A DNA stretch of 12,038 bases from Rickettsia typhi (lineage in GTDB: Bacteria > Pseudomonadota > Alphaproteobacteria > Rickettsiales > UBA1997): positions 1-12,038 of the forward strand of contig CAMDAI010000022.1 in NCBI GenBank assembly GCA_945888585.1. Direction: 5' to 3'. The position numbers and the translations under genes were made by a program. Shown here piece by piece: positions 1-7,665 of this stretch (position 1 is the stretch's first letter; each line of letters opens with the position of its first letter). The notes under the pieces are model-generated. The model did no database searches. It saw only the letters and a program-made list of their open reading frames with translations, and was not told the origin of the DNA.

Positions 1-1
1 T

Positions 2-922
2 GGATTAAATAATAAAACTGGATTAGCCTATGCATCATCCGCTACAGCTATTCCAAATTCTCCGACATCAGCTTGTGAATCAGGATATGCCGGTTCTCCT
101 ACTTATACCTGCACGGCAAATGGTGCAGCCACGATTGTGAGTAATAATTGTATTTCAACCTGTACATCAGGATCTCAAACATTTAATTATACTGGATCAT
201 CACAATCATTTACTGTGCCTGACGGTTGTGCAAGGATTACTATTAATGCTTATGGAGCACAGGGAACTGCAGGAACAATGGCATCTGGTAAAGGTGGTCG
301 TGCTCAAGGTGTTGCTACTGTGACATCTGGCCAATCTCTTACAATTAATGTCGGTGGACAAAATGGGTATAATGGTGGCGGAAAAGGTCATGTTGGAAAA
401 AATGGAGGTGGGATGTCTAGTGTTTATATTGGTGGCACTTTATCTCTTGTTGCTGGGGGCGGAGGTGGTTCTGGTAATGAAGGTTATACTGGTGGAACTG
501 GTAGTGGTGGTGGAGGTAGTGGACAATGTGGAGCAAATTATTGTGGTGGTGGTGGAGGAGATGGATGGGGATTTGCTGGTGTTGCTGGCGGTGTTGCTGG
601 CGGTGCTAGTGGTGGCCCCACCTCTCATGGTGGTGGTGGATCTGGAGGTGGATTAAATAGTGGGGGAGGAGGTGCAAAATCGAGTATTAATACAGGGGGA
701 TCTGGAAGTTACTTACAGGGTGGTAATGCGGTATCTACAAATGGTTGCAGTGCTGGTGTTGCTGCTGGTGGTGGTGGATATTATGGTGGTGGCGCTGCTG
801 CTGGTAGGTTTTGCGGTGCTGGACAAGGTGGCGGCGGATCATCTTGGACAGGGTCGCTAACCAGTCCAGTATTTCAAGGTGGAGTTAAATCAGGAAATGG
901 ACAGGTTATTATCAGTTGGTAG
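2..922 (+). CDS. Glycine-rich secreted/surface protein, C-terminal part (5' end outside window)
   Basis: The reading frame is open from the left window edge to TAG at 920-922, so about 306 residues are visible and the true start is upstream. An in-frame GTG at 137 is not a credible start, because coding sequence of the same style continues before it. The first ~60 residues form a cysteine-spaced module (ACESGYAG, TYTCTANG, then SNNC) of the kind repeated in bacterial surface proteins. From about residue 62 the pattern ITINAYGAQG, GKGGRAQG, LTINVGGQNG, a long Gly run, GGYYGGG and a final GQVIISW resembles the glycine-rich domain family found in ALK-type receptors and many bacterial surface proteins (Pfam Gly_rich, PF12810). 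Extra Cys pairs inside the Gly region suggest disulfides outside the cytoplasm. No signal peptide can be seen because the N-terminus is missing. The family call is from pattern memory. Adhesion or surface display is inference. Confidence 0.75.
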   Translation, partial: GLNNKTGLAYASSATAIPNSPTSACESGYAGSPTYTCTANGAATIVSNNCISTCTSGSQTFNYTGSSQSFTVPDGCARITINAYGAQGTAGTMASGKGGRAQGVATVTSGQSLTINVGGQNGYNGGGKGHVGKNGGGMSSVYIGGTLSLVAGGGGGSGNEGYTGGTGSGGGGSGQCGANYCGGGGGDGWGFAGVAGGVAGGASGGPTSHGGGGSGGGLNSGGGGAKSSINTGGSGSYLQGGNAVSTNGCSAGVAAGGGGYYGGGAAAGRFCGAGQGGGGSSWTGSLTSPVFQGGVKSGNGQVIISW

Positions 923-923
923 T

Positions 924-948
924 AACTATCTTCTCAGTAATAGTTTTT
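924..948 (+). terminator. Weak hairpin plus T-run after the glycine-rich gene
   Basis: AACTAT (924-929) can pair with ATAGTT (940-945) around a 10-base loop, followed by three more T. It starts two bases after the TAG stop. The stem has only six pairs, one of them G-C, so it is a poor intrinsic terminator and may be coincidental. Confidence 0.2.
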
Positions 949-1019
949 GAAGATTTTATAAAATTCTGATTCAAGTAATTGGTTGTTTTGTTCAATTTGG
1001 CCAGACTGGTTATTCCAAA

Positions 1020-1047
1020 TTCACTAATTAATGCCTATGATTATAAA
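1020..1047 (+). promoter_or_regulatory. Candidate sigma70-type promoter for leuA-mreB-mreC
   Basis: TTCACT (1020-1025) and TATAAA (1042-1047) are separated by 16 bases. They match the -35 and -10 consensus at 4/6 and 5/6. Transcription would begin near 1054, giving a leader of about 30 bases before the leuA ATG at 1084. It fits the chosen leuA start and argues against translation of the upstream in-frame extension. AT-rich sequence makes chance matches common. Confidence 0.4.
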
Positions 1048-1083
1048 CCGTTTTTATCTAATAATTTATTAGTAATTCTAGAA

Positions 1084-2613
1084 ATGTCCAAAAAAGAAAA
1101 AATAATTATTTTTGATACTACTTTGCGCGATGGAGAGCAAGCTCCTGGTGCTACTATGAATTTAGAAGAAAAATTGGTAATTGCTAAACTCTTAGAAAAA
1201 ATGAGAGTTGATGTTATTGAGGCAGGTTTTCCAGCTGCATCTGATGGTGATTTTGAAGCGGTTAATCAAATTGCTAAAGTAGTTAAGACATCAACTATTT
1301 GTGGGTTAGCCAGAGCTAAAAAAACCGACATTGCTAAAACAGCAGAAGCTCTAAGACCGGCAGCAAAACCACGTATCCATACTTTTATTGCTACTAGCCC
1401 AATTCACATGCAATTTAAATTACGTATGGACCAAAAACAAGTTTTGGAAGCAATTACCGACAGTGTTTCTTATGCTAAAAGTTTTTATGATGACATTGAT
1501 TGGTCACCAGAAGATGCCACCAGAAGTGAGCATGATTTTCTATTTAAAGCAATTGAAACTGCAATTAAAGCTGGTGCCACAACTATCAATATTCCCGATA
1601 CTGTTGGCTACACTACTCCTGAAGAATATTATGAATTAATTAAAGCAATAAAAAATAATGTTATAAACATTGATAAAGCAATAATTTCAACCCATTGCCA
1701 TAATGATTTAGGTCTTGCGGTCGCTAATTCTTTGGCAGCTGTTAGAGCGGGAGCTAGACAGATTGAATGTACTATTAACGGAATTGGTGAGCGTGCTGGT
1801 AATGCAGCATTAGAAGAAGTGGTAATGGCTATAAAAACCCGAAATGATTTTTATCATATCGAAACTAATATTGATGCAACCCTTATAACCAGAGCATCCA
1901 AGTTAGTTTCAAAGATTACCGGTTTTCCAGTTCAATATAATAAAGCAATTGTTGGAGCCAATGCCTTTGCTCATGAGAGTGGTATTCATCAAGATGGAAT
2001 GTTAAAAAATCGTAATACCTATGAAATTATGACCCCGCAATCTATCGGGCTTGATAAGTCATCACTTGTTTTAGGAAAACATTCCGGTAGAGCTGCTTTT
2101 AGAGATAAATTAAAAGAAATAGGTTATGAATTGGGAGACAATATATTAGAAATTATTTTTGCTAAATTTAAAGAATTAGCTGATAAGAAAAAAGATATAA
2201 TGGATGAAGATATAATTGCTTTAGTTGATGATTCTTTAACCAATAGACAATCTTATTATTCTCTAGCTGGTTTAGAAATAAAATGTGGTAATTTAGGAAG
2301 CGCAGAAGTTAACCTAAAAATAAAAATTGACAATACTGAAATAGCTACTAACTTTACGTCAAAAGACGGTCCTGTTGATGCAATTTTTAACGCCATAAAA
2401 AAATTAATACCTCACGATTCAACACTTGAATTATATCAAGTTAATGCTGTCACGGGTGGTATTGATGCACAAGCAACAGTTATAGTTCGTCTAAAAAATG
2501 GTAACAAAATCACAAGCGCAAGTGGTGCTAGCACTGATGTTTTGGTTGCTTCAGCTCTTGCTTATATTAATTGCTTAAATCGTATAATGCCGGTTACAAA
2601 ATCAAATTCATAA
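1084..2613 (+). CDS. leuA: 2-isopropylmalate synthase
   Basis: LeuA condenses acetyl-CoA with 2-oxoisovalerate to 2-isopropylmalate, the committed step of leucine synthesis, in the cytoplasm. The TIM-barrel catalytic domain (about residues 5-275) begins [14 protein letters not shown], with the LRDGEQ signature at residues 14-19. It carries the metal-binding HCHNDLG motif at 204-210 and NGIGERAGN just after. [12 protein letters not shown] and [12 protein letters not shown] are strongly LeuA-like and argue against citramalate or homocitrate synthase. The C-terminal third (about 370-505) is the LeuA regulatory dimer domain, ending in a [13 protein letters not shown] stretch, so leucine feedback is likely. 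The ATG at 1084 gives 509 residues, the usual length. A TTG at 979 would add 35 residues without family resemblance and overlap the likely promoter. It heads leuA-mreB-mreC, 9 bp before mreB. No other leu gene is nearby. Confidence 0.95.
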   Translation: MSKKEKIIIFDTTLRDGEQAPGATMNLEEKLVIAKLLEKMRVDVIEAGFPAASDGDFEAVNQIAKVVKTSTICGLARAKKTDIAKTAEALRPAAKPRIHTFIATSPIHMQFKLRMDQKQVLEAITDSVSYAKSFYDDIDWSPEDATRSEHDFLFKAIETAIKAGATTINIPDTVGYTTPEEYYELIKAIKNNVINIDKAIISTHCHNDLGLAVANSLAAVRAGARQIECTINGIGERAGNAALEEVVMAIKTRNDFYHIETNIDATLITRASKLVSKITGFPVQYNKAIVGANAFAHESGIHQDGMLKNRNTYEIMTPQSIGLDKSSLVLGKHSGRAAFRDKLKEIGYELGDNILEIIFAKFKELADKKKDIMDEDIIALVDDSLTNRQSYYSLAGLEIKCGNLGSAEVNLKIKIDNTEIATNFTSKDGPVDAIFNAIKKLIPHDSTLELYQVNAVTGGIDAQATVIVRLKNGNKITSASGASTDVLVASALAYINCLNRIMPVTKSNS

Positions 2614-3663
<1,050 letters not shown>

Positions 3664-3672
3664 TTATTTCAA

Positions 3673-4515
3673 ATGAAGATTTATATCAATTATGACAATA
3701 AATCGCGTGCTAACTTTAGCATTTACTACTACATCAGCTCTATCTTCAAAAAGATTGAATTAGGACTTTTTATTTTTGCTTCTGTTTTTTTAATTATCAC
3801 TTCCAAGGTAAATAAAACGGTTAATACTGATATTTCAATGTTTTTTGTTGATATATCGCTACCAATTGTCGATCTATCTTCTGCACCATTTAGTAGCACT
3901 TCCAATGCTTTTTCTGGTATAAAAGATTTAGTTAATGCTAAAAGAGAAAACAAAGCGTTACGTCAGGAAAATGAAAAATTAAAATCACTCTATATTACTT
4001 CTCTTAACATTAATCAGGAAAATAAAGAACTTAAAGACGCTCTAAAATTTATTAGTCTTAAAAGTACTAACTATAAAGCTGCAAGATTAATTGGTAGATC
4101 TCATCAAATGTATAATAGCAATGTTTTTATTGATATCGGGTCTAAATCTAATATAAAAGAAGACAATGTTGTTATTGGAAAATATTCAGTGATTGGTAGG
4201 GTAATTGAAGTTGCGGATAGTAAGTCAAGGGTGATGTTGATTACGGATGTTAATTCCAAAATTCCGGTAATAACTTCTAAATCAAGAACCAGAGGAATTT
4301 TAATGGGTAATAACGGCAACAGCATGGAAATCATTTATTTAGATAAAAAACATCGCATTAAGCCGGGCGACATGGTTTTTACTTCTGGTGATGGTGATGT
4401 TTTACCGCCAGGTCTCTTAGTTGGAATAGTTAAAAAAATTAGCAAAACTAGTGTTTCAGTGATTCCTGCTGAAAATATTAATAATCTTGGGATAGTTACT
4501 GTAATTGATTATTAA
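3673..4515 (+). CDS. mreC: Rod-shape-determining protein MreC
   Basis: MreC is a bitopic inner-membrane protein of the elongasome that links cytoplasmic MreB to periplasmic PBP2 and RodA. The 280-residue product has a cytoplasmic N-terminus, one membrane segment at about residues 28-45 (LGLFIFASVFLIIT) and a coiled coil at about 88-130 (KRENKALRQENEKLKSL). A periplasmic beta-rich domain follows, with typical motifs such as IDIGSKSNIKEDNVVI, VIGRVIEV, LITDVNSKIPV and PGDMVFTSGDGDVLPPGLLVG. The start is 9 bp after the mreB stop. mreD, which often comes next, is absent, and the opposite-strand purK gene begins its 3' end one base after the mreC stop. Weak sequence conservation is normal in this family. 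The call rests on domain order, motifs and context. Confidence 0.92.
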   Translation: MKIYINYDNKSRANFSIYYYISSIFKKIELGLFIFASVFLIITSKVNKTVNTDISMFFVDISLPIVDLSSAPFSSTSNAFSGIKDLVNAKRENKALRQENEKLKSLYITSLNINQENKELKDALKFISLKSTNYKAARLIGRSHQMYNSNVFIDIGSKSNIKEDNVVIGKYSVIGRVIEVADSKSRVMLITDVNSKIPVITSKSRTRGILMGNNGNSMEIIYLDKKHRIKPGDMVFTSGDGDVLPPGLLVGIVKKISKTSVSVIPAENINNLGIVTVIDY

Positions 4516-4516
4516 G

Positions 4517-5596
4517 TTAGTTTTTTGCGGTTAAAATATTGATATGTCCCATTTTTCTTCCTGAAACAACTTGATCTTTTCCATACAGGTGAATTTTGGC
4601 GTTCTGATCAGATTGATATTTATTTAAATCCAATACTTCCTTTCCAATTAAATTCTTCATATAACCAGAAAAATTAAATTCTGTGCTGCCAAATTCTAAA
4701 CCAGTTATGGCACGAATTAACTGTTCAAATTGACTGGTTTTGCAACCATCCATAGAGAAATGACCGGAATTATGAGGTCTTGGCGCCAATTCATTAATTA
4801 ATAATTCACCATTTTTCAAAACAAAAAATTCTACTGCCAAAATGCCAATTAAATCGAGATCATTAGCAATTTTCTGAGCAATCAATCTGGCATTTTTTCT
4901 AGTGACATCAGAAATTTTTGCCGGATAAATGCTAATATCTAAAATACCATTTTTATGAATATTGGTAAGCGGATCATAACAAACTATTTCTCTTTTTAAA
5001 TTTCGGGCAACCATAATTGAGATTTCGCTTTCAAAAGGGACAAATTCTTCCAAAATCATTTCTTTTGTAGCGTTTTCTTTCCAGATTTCAGATAAATTAC
5101 TATCTTTATCCAGAACATATTGACCTTTTCCATCATATCCCAAAGTGGCAGTTTTTAAAATTGCTTTATTGCCAAATTTTTCTAAGTTAATTTTTAATTC
5201 ATCTAAATTATTAATTTTTATAAAATTTGTGACTGCAATGCCATTTTTTCTAATAAAATTCTTTTCAATTAGACGATTTTGAGTAATTTCCAAAATTTTT
5301 GCTTTAGGAAAAACCGGCTTAATTTTGTCAATAAAATCAATTGCATTAATTGGAATATTTTCAAATTCCAAAGTGGCAATATCAATTTGATCAGCAAATT
5401 TCTTTAAAGATTTTTCATCTAAATAATTGGCAATAATAGTTTTATCGGCAAATTTACTTGCAGGAGAGTTATCAGCATCAGAAAAGATTATAGTTTTATA
5501 GCCTAATTTCTTAGCAGCAATAGCAGTCATCATTCCTAATTGGCCACCGCCAAAGATTCCGATAGTTGAATTTTTAGTTAATATGGATGAATTCAT
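4517..5596 (-). CDS. purK: N5-carboxyaminoimidazole ribonucleotide synthase
   Basis: PurK uses ATP and bicarbonate to convert AIR to N5-CAIR in purine biosynthesis. PurE then converts this to CAIR. The 359-residue product has the ATP-grasp layout: an N-terminal GIFGGGQLGMM motif (residues 13-23), SPASKFADKTI, LEFENIP, the nucleotide-loop motif GYDGKGQ, EEFVPFESEISI, and the C-terminal NELAPRPHNSGHFSMDGC segment with SQFEQLIRAITGL. These are diagnostic of PurK rather than PurT or D-Ala ligases. ATG at 5594-5596 is the only credible start, because the nucleotide-binding Gly motif follows within 15 residues. The usual partner purE is not in the window. The 3' end converges on mreC with a single intervening base, so each transcript must terminate inside the other gene or run antisense to it. 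Confidence 0.95.
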   Translation of the reverse strand: MNSSILTKNSTIGIFGGGQLGMMTAIAAKKLGYKTIIFSDADNSPASKFADKTIIANYLDEKSLKKFADQIDIATLEFENIPINAIDFIDKIKPVFPKAKILEITQNRLIEKNFIRKNGIAVTNFIKINNLDELKINLEKFGNKAILKTATLGYDGKGQYVLDKDSNLSEIWKENATKEMILEEFVPFESEISIMVARNLKREIVCYDPLTNIHKNGILDISIYPAKISDVTRKNARLIAQKIANDLDLIGILAVEFFVLKNGELLINELAPRPHNSGHFSMDGCKTSQFEQLIRAITGLEFGSTEFNFSGYMKNLIGKEVLDLNKYQSDQNAKIHLYGKDQVVSGRKMGHINILTAKN

Positions 5597-5604
5597 TGAT
5601 TATT

Positions 5605-5633
5605 TATATATTTGCTGCAAAATTTCGAGCCAA
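5605..5633 (-). promoter_or_regulatory. Possible purK promoter
   Basis: On the minus strand TTGGCT (5633-5628) and TATATA (5610-5605) are 17 bases apart, each matching consensus at 4/6. The implied transcription start (~5598) would be only about two bases before the purK ATG, leaving a nearly leaderless mRNA. This is a suggestive match in AT-rich DNA, nothing more. Confidence 0.22.
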
Positions 5634-5661
5634 GCTAACATTACTACTCAAAAAATCAACT

Positions 5662-5841
5662 ATGTATAAAGAAATAGATCAAAAATTATTAAAAATTTTA
5701 GTTTGCCCATTATCTAAAGCTTCTTTGATTTATGATAAGAAAAATCAAGAATTAATATGTTATGAATCGAAATTAATTTACTCCATAAAAGATGGAATTC
5801 CAATTATGGTAATTGATGAAGCCAGAAAATTAAAAAATTAA
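5662..5841 (+). CDS. Trm112/YcaR-family small protein (UPF0434 type)
   Basis: This 59-residue protein matches the short bacterial Trm112p-like family along its length: DQKLLKILVCPLSKASL, then YDKKNQELIC, then LIYSIKDGIPIMVIDEARKL. Eukaryotic and archaeal Trm112 activates methyltransferases. The role of the small bacterial form is poorly defined. Like other alphaproteobacterial members as I recall them, it has CPLSK where the zinc-ribbon form has CPxC. Only two cysteines remain (C15 and C33), so zinc binding is doubtful. I chose ATG at 5662 because it gives the family's normal N-terminus. An upstream in-frame ATG at 5587 would add 25 unrelated residues and overlap the purK start. It is divergent from purK and followed by an AT hairpin. 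Confidence 0.88.
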   Translation: MYKEIDQKLLKILVCPLSKASLIYDKKNQELICYESKLIYSIKDGIPIMVIDEARKLKN

Positions 5842-5857
5842 AATTTTTTAATTTTTT
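5830..5857 (+). terminator. AT-only hairpin with T6, end of the Trm112-like gene
   Basis: TTAAAAAATT (5830-5839) is perfectly complementary to AATTTTTTAA (5842-5851) with a two-base spacer, followed by TTTTTT (5852-5857). The stem spans the stop codon at 5839-5841. The form is that of an intrinsic terminator, but the lack of any G-C pair makes it weak. Confidence 0.35.
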
Positions 5858-5995
5858 ACTAGACATTTGCGGTGCCGCCCTTTGTCTAATTTCAAAAATA
5901 TAAAATGCTTCTAAGCCATACAAATAAAGGCTTAAAACATTGTATAAAAATTTTAGTGAGCAACTCAAACAACCCCCAAACTGTCAAGCGCTTTT

Positions 5996-6004
5996 TTTGC
6001 ATAA
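5996..6004 (-). promoter_or_regulatory. DnaA-box-like site upstream of dnaA
   Basis: The minus strand reads TTATGCAAA, 8/9 to the DnaA box TTATNCACA and similar to the divergent box R3 of the E. coli origin. It lies about 17 bp upstream of the candidate dnaA -35 element, a position suited to autoregulation. It is the only near-match I found in the spacer, so this is not good evidence for a replication origin. Confidence 0.3.
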
Positions 6005-6020
6005 AACAAAAATAATTATA

Positions 6021-6049
6021 TTTACAAACCCAAATTTTCTTCATAAATT
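6021..6049 (+). promoter_or_regulatory. Candidate dnaA promoter
   Basis: TTTACA (6021-6026, 5/6 to the -35 consensus) and TAAATT (6044-6049, 4/6 to the -10) are spaced by 17 bases. Transcription would begin near 6056, giving a leader of about 180 bases before the dnaA ATG. No better promoter was seen between 6056 and 6234. Confidence 0.4.
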
Positions 6050-6071
6050 TCTTCTATCAAACTGATTCATT

Positions 6072-6093
6072 GGGAGGTGATTCTTAGGGGGTG
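6072..6093 (+). promoter_or_regulatory. Tandem Shine-Dalgarno-like sequences in the dnaA leader
   Basis: GGGAGGTGAT (6072-6081) contains nine bases, GGAGGTGAT, perfectly complementary to the conserved 3' end of 16S rRNA (ATCACCTCC). AGGGGGTG (6086-6093) pairs with the same rRNA segment with one G-U pair. The two 7-mers GGAGGTG and GGGGGTG are seven bases apart. Neither is near the dnaA start, which has its own modest site TGGAG (6222-6226). The second lies nine bases before an ATG at 6101. Most genes here have weak ribosome sites, so this strength is exceptional in the window. Confidence 0.5.
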
Positions 6094-6100
6094 TTAAAAA

Positions 6101-6154
6101 ATGAATTTAGCATCAAGTTTGGTAGATGAATTTAATAGAACCTCAGTTCGATAA
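6101..6154 (+). CDS. Possible 17-residue leader ORF upstream of dnaA
   Basis: ATG at 6101 opens an ORF ending in TAA at 6152-6154, with predicted product MNLASSLVDEFNRTSVR. It is preceded at nine bases by AGGGGGTG, a good Shine-Dalgarno match, and lies inside the predicted dnaA leader, 80 bases before the dnaA ATG. The peptide resembles nothing I recognise and has no run of one amino acid that would suggest classic attenuation. A competing GTG at 6091 would encode 12 residues in another frame, with the stronger upstream ribosome site 13 bases away. Either could be translated to tune dnaA expression, or the ORF may be chance. The support is the ribosome site, not similarity. Confidence 0.3.
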   Translation: MNLASSLVDEFNRTSVR

Positions 6155-6234
6155 ATAAAATCATTTAAAAAAACATATTTTGCTTTCCCTGCATTGATTA
6201 ACTAGGGACGATATAAACTTTTGGAGATCGGTAA

Positions 6235-7665
6235 ATGTCTTTATTTACAAATATTAAGTCGACACCTACCAATTCAGATAATAAATCTTTGTGGCAAAAG
6301 GTTTCCACTCGCTTTATTGCTGAGTTTGGTGAAGAAATCTACAATAGATGGTTAGCTAAATTAGAGCTAGTTTCTGCTTCTGGAAATGAGATTATAATGT
6401 CTGTTTCTTCTAAATTTTTGCGTGATTGGATTAAAAGAGAATATTTAAATTCTGGTGGATTTTCTGGAAAAGGTATTTCTAAAATTTTTGCTGATGAAAA
6501 TTCAAATTTTAAGAAAATTTCAATAATTTATTCTCAATCTGAAGAAATTTCTGTAAAAAATTCCGAAAATGAGGAAGAAAATGGTCGAGTAGTTAGCATT
6601 TCTAAATATGATAATATTTTTACTTTGGGTACCGATTTAAATCCAAAATTTACCTTTGAAAATTTTATAGTGGGTAAATCTAATCAATTAGCTTACAACA
6701 TGGCCAGAATTTTAGCTGGTGACAAAAAAGTGGATTTTGTTGATGAAAGTAATCCATTGTTTTTATATGGAGGGGTAGGGTTAGGAAAAACTCATTTGGC
6801 TCAGGCAGTGGCTTGGTATATCAAGGATAATAACAAAAATAGCAAAGTCATTTATCTAACGGCAGAAAGATTCATGAATCAGTTTGTGCAGTCTTTACGC
6901 AATAAGGATATAATGGAGTTTAAAGAGCGCTTACGTGCAATTGATATGCTTATCATTGATGATCTTCAATTTATTGCTGGAAAAGATGGTACTCAGGAAG
7001 AATTACTGCATACCTTAAGTAGTTTAGTCGAAAATAATAAAAAAATTGTTCTGGTTTGTGATAGATCTCCTGGAGATTTAAACGACATTGATCAAAAATT
7101 AAAATCAAGAATTAGTGGGGGCATGATTGTTGATTTTAAATGCCCTGATTATGAAACCAGATTGGCAATTTTAAAAGCTAAGACTAAATCAATTTCTGCT
7201 GAGTTAGAAATAAGTGAAGCAGTCCTTTCTTTACTTGCCAGTAAAATTAATTCCAATGTCAGAGATTTGGAAGGTGCATTGAAGAAAATGATTGCTAGCT
7301 ATATGTTTACTGGTGATGAAATTAATGTAGAAAATGCTAAAATTATTCTTAAAGATTTATTTAGAACTAATCACAATGGAACTACAATTGAAATAATTCA
7401 AAAGAAGGTGGCGGAATATTTCTCAGTAAAAATTGCTGATTTAAAATCAACAGATCGATCAAGAAATATCGCCAGACCAAGACAAATAGCCATGTATTTT
7501 GCTAAAAATTTAACCAGTAAAAGCCTGCCGGATATTGGTCGGGAATTTGGTGGAAAAAATCACGCCACTATAATTCATGCAGTAAAAAAAGTTGAAGAGT
7601 TAATGTTTAATAATCCTGCTTTTGCCATGGATGTTAAAAAGATTGAAGAACTCATTAATTCTTAA
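6235..7665 (+). CDS. dnaA: Chromosomal replication initiator DnaA
   Basis: DnaA is an AAA+ ATPase that binds DnaA boxes, melts the origin and loads the DnaB helicase. The 476-residue product has all four domains. Domain I is at about residues 15-85 (WLAKLELVS, FLRDWIKREY), a Glu/Asn-rich linker at 90-135, the AAA+ domain III at about 136-355 and DNA-binding domain IV at about 375-476. Walker A is GGVGLGKTH (179-187, K185) and Walker B is LIIDDLQF (D242, D243). LKSRISGG carries the likely arginine finger. The domain IV signature reads GGKNHATIIHA (439-449), where E. coli has GGRDHTTVLHA. ATG at 6235 follows TGGAG by eight bases. The upstream leader and box-like site suggest control at transcription and translation. 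The next gene begins immediately after the TAA. Confidence 0.97.
   Translation: MSLFTNIKSTPTNSDNKSLWQKVSTRFIAEFGEEIYNRWLAKLELVSASGNEIIMSVSSKFLRDWIKREYLNSGGFSGKGISKIFADENSNFKKISIIYSQSEEISVKNSENEEENGRVVSISKYDNIFTLGTDLNPKFTFENFIVGKSNQLAYNMARILAGDKKVDFVDESNPLFLYGGVGLGKTHLAQAVAWYIKDNNKNSKVIYLTAERFMNQFVQSLRNKDIMEFKERLRAIDMLIIDDLQFIAGKDGTQEELLHTLSSLVENNKKIVLVCDRSPGDLNDIDQKLKSRISGGMIVDFKCPDYETRLAILKAKTKSISAELEISEAVLSLLASKINSNVRDLEGALKKMIASYMFTGDEINVENAKIILKDLFRTNHNGTTIEIIQKKVAEYFSVKIADLKSTDRSRNIARPRQIAMYFAKNLTSKSLPDIGREFGGKNHATIIHAVKKVEELMFNNPAFAMDVKKIEELINS

Larger units (their letters stand above)
5842..6055. other. Non-coding spacer with two dyads upstream of the dnaA promoter
   Basis: No gene is supported here. 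Two dyads stand out. TAGACA (5860-5865) pairs with TGTCTA (5883-5888) and encloses a GC-rich core, GCGGTGCCGCCC, that is unlike the surrounding AT-rich sequence. TAAGCC (5912-5917) pairs with GGCTTA (5929-5934) around an 11-base loop. Further on, GCGCTTGACAG on the minus strand (5981-5991) looks like an alphaproteobacterial -35 region, but no convincing -10 lies at the right distance. The spacer could hold a small RNA, operator sites or part of an origin. None of these can be shown from sequence alone. Confidence 0.4.

Noticed and set aside
348..860. Several open frames of 60-100 codons on both strands within the glycine-rich gene
   Set aside because: They are Val/Leu-rich or Ser/Thr-rich shadows of the GGT/GGA repeats and have no ribosome sites or family resemblance.
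979..1083. In-frame TTG extension adding 35 residues to LeuA
   Set aside because: The extension does not resemble LeuA, overlaps a promoter-like element, and the ATG at 1084 gives the family's normal N-terminus and length.
5587..5661. Upstream ATG start for the Trm112-like gene, overlapping the purK start
   Set aside because: The start arises from the palindrome ATGAATTCAT, which reads ATG on both strands. The added 25 residues are not part of the family, whose N-terminus fits ATG 5662.
5940..5991. Minus-strand promoter GCGCTTGACAG driving a small RNA
   Set aside because: The -35 is good but no acceptable -10 lies 16-18 bases downstream, and no known RNA family was recognised in the sequence that follows.
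5968..6095. Long-range pairing of AACAACCCCC (5968-5977) with GGGGGTGTT (6087-6095) hiding the leader ribosome site
   Set aside because: The pairing has a bulge, and the 5' arm lies upstream of the likely dnaA transcript start near 6056, so it would not be in the same RNA unless an earlier promoter exists.
5842..6234. Replication origin upstream of dnaA
   Set aside because: Only one imperfect DnaA box was found and no cluster. In many alphaproteobacteria dnaA is not at the origin. GC skew over the genome would be needed.
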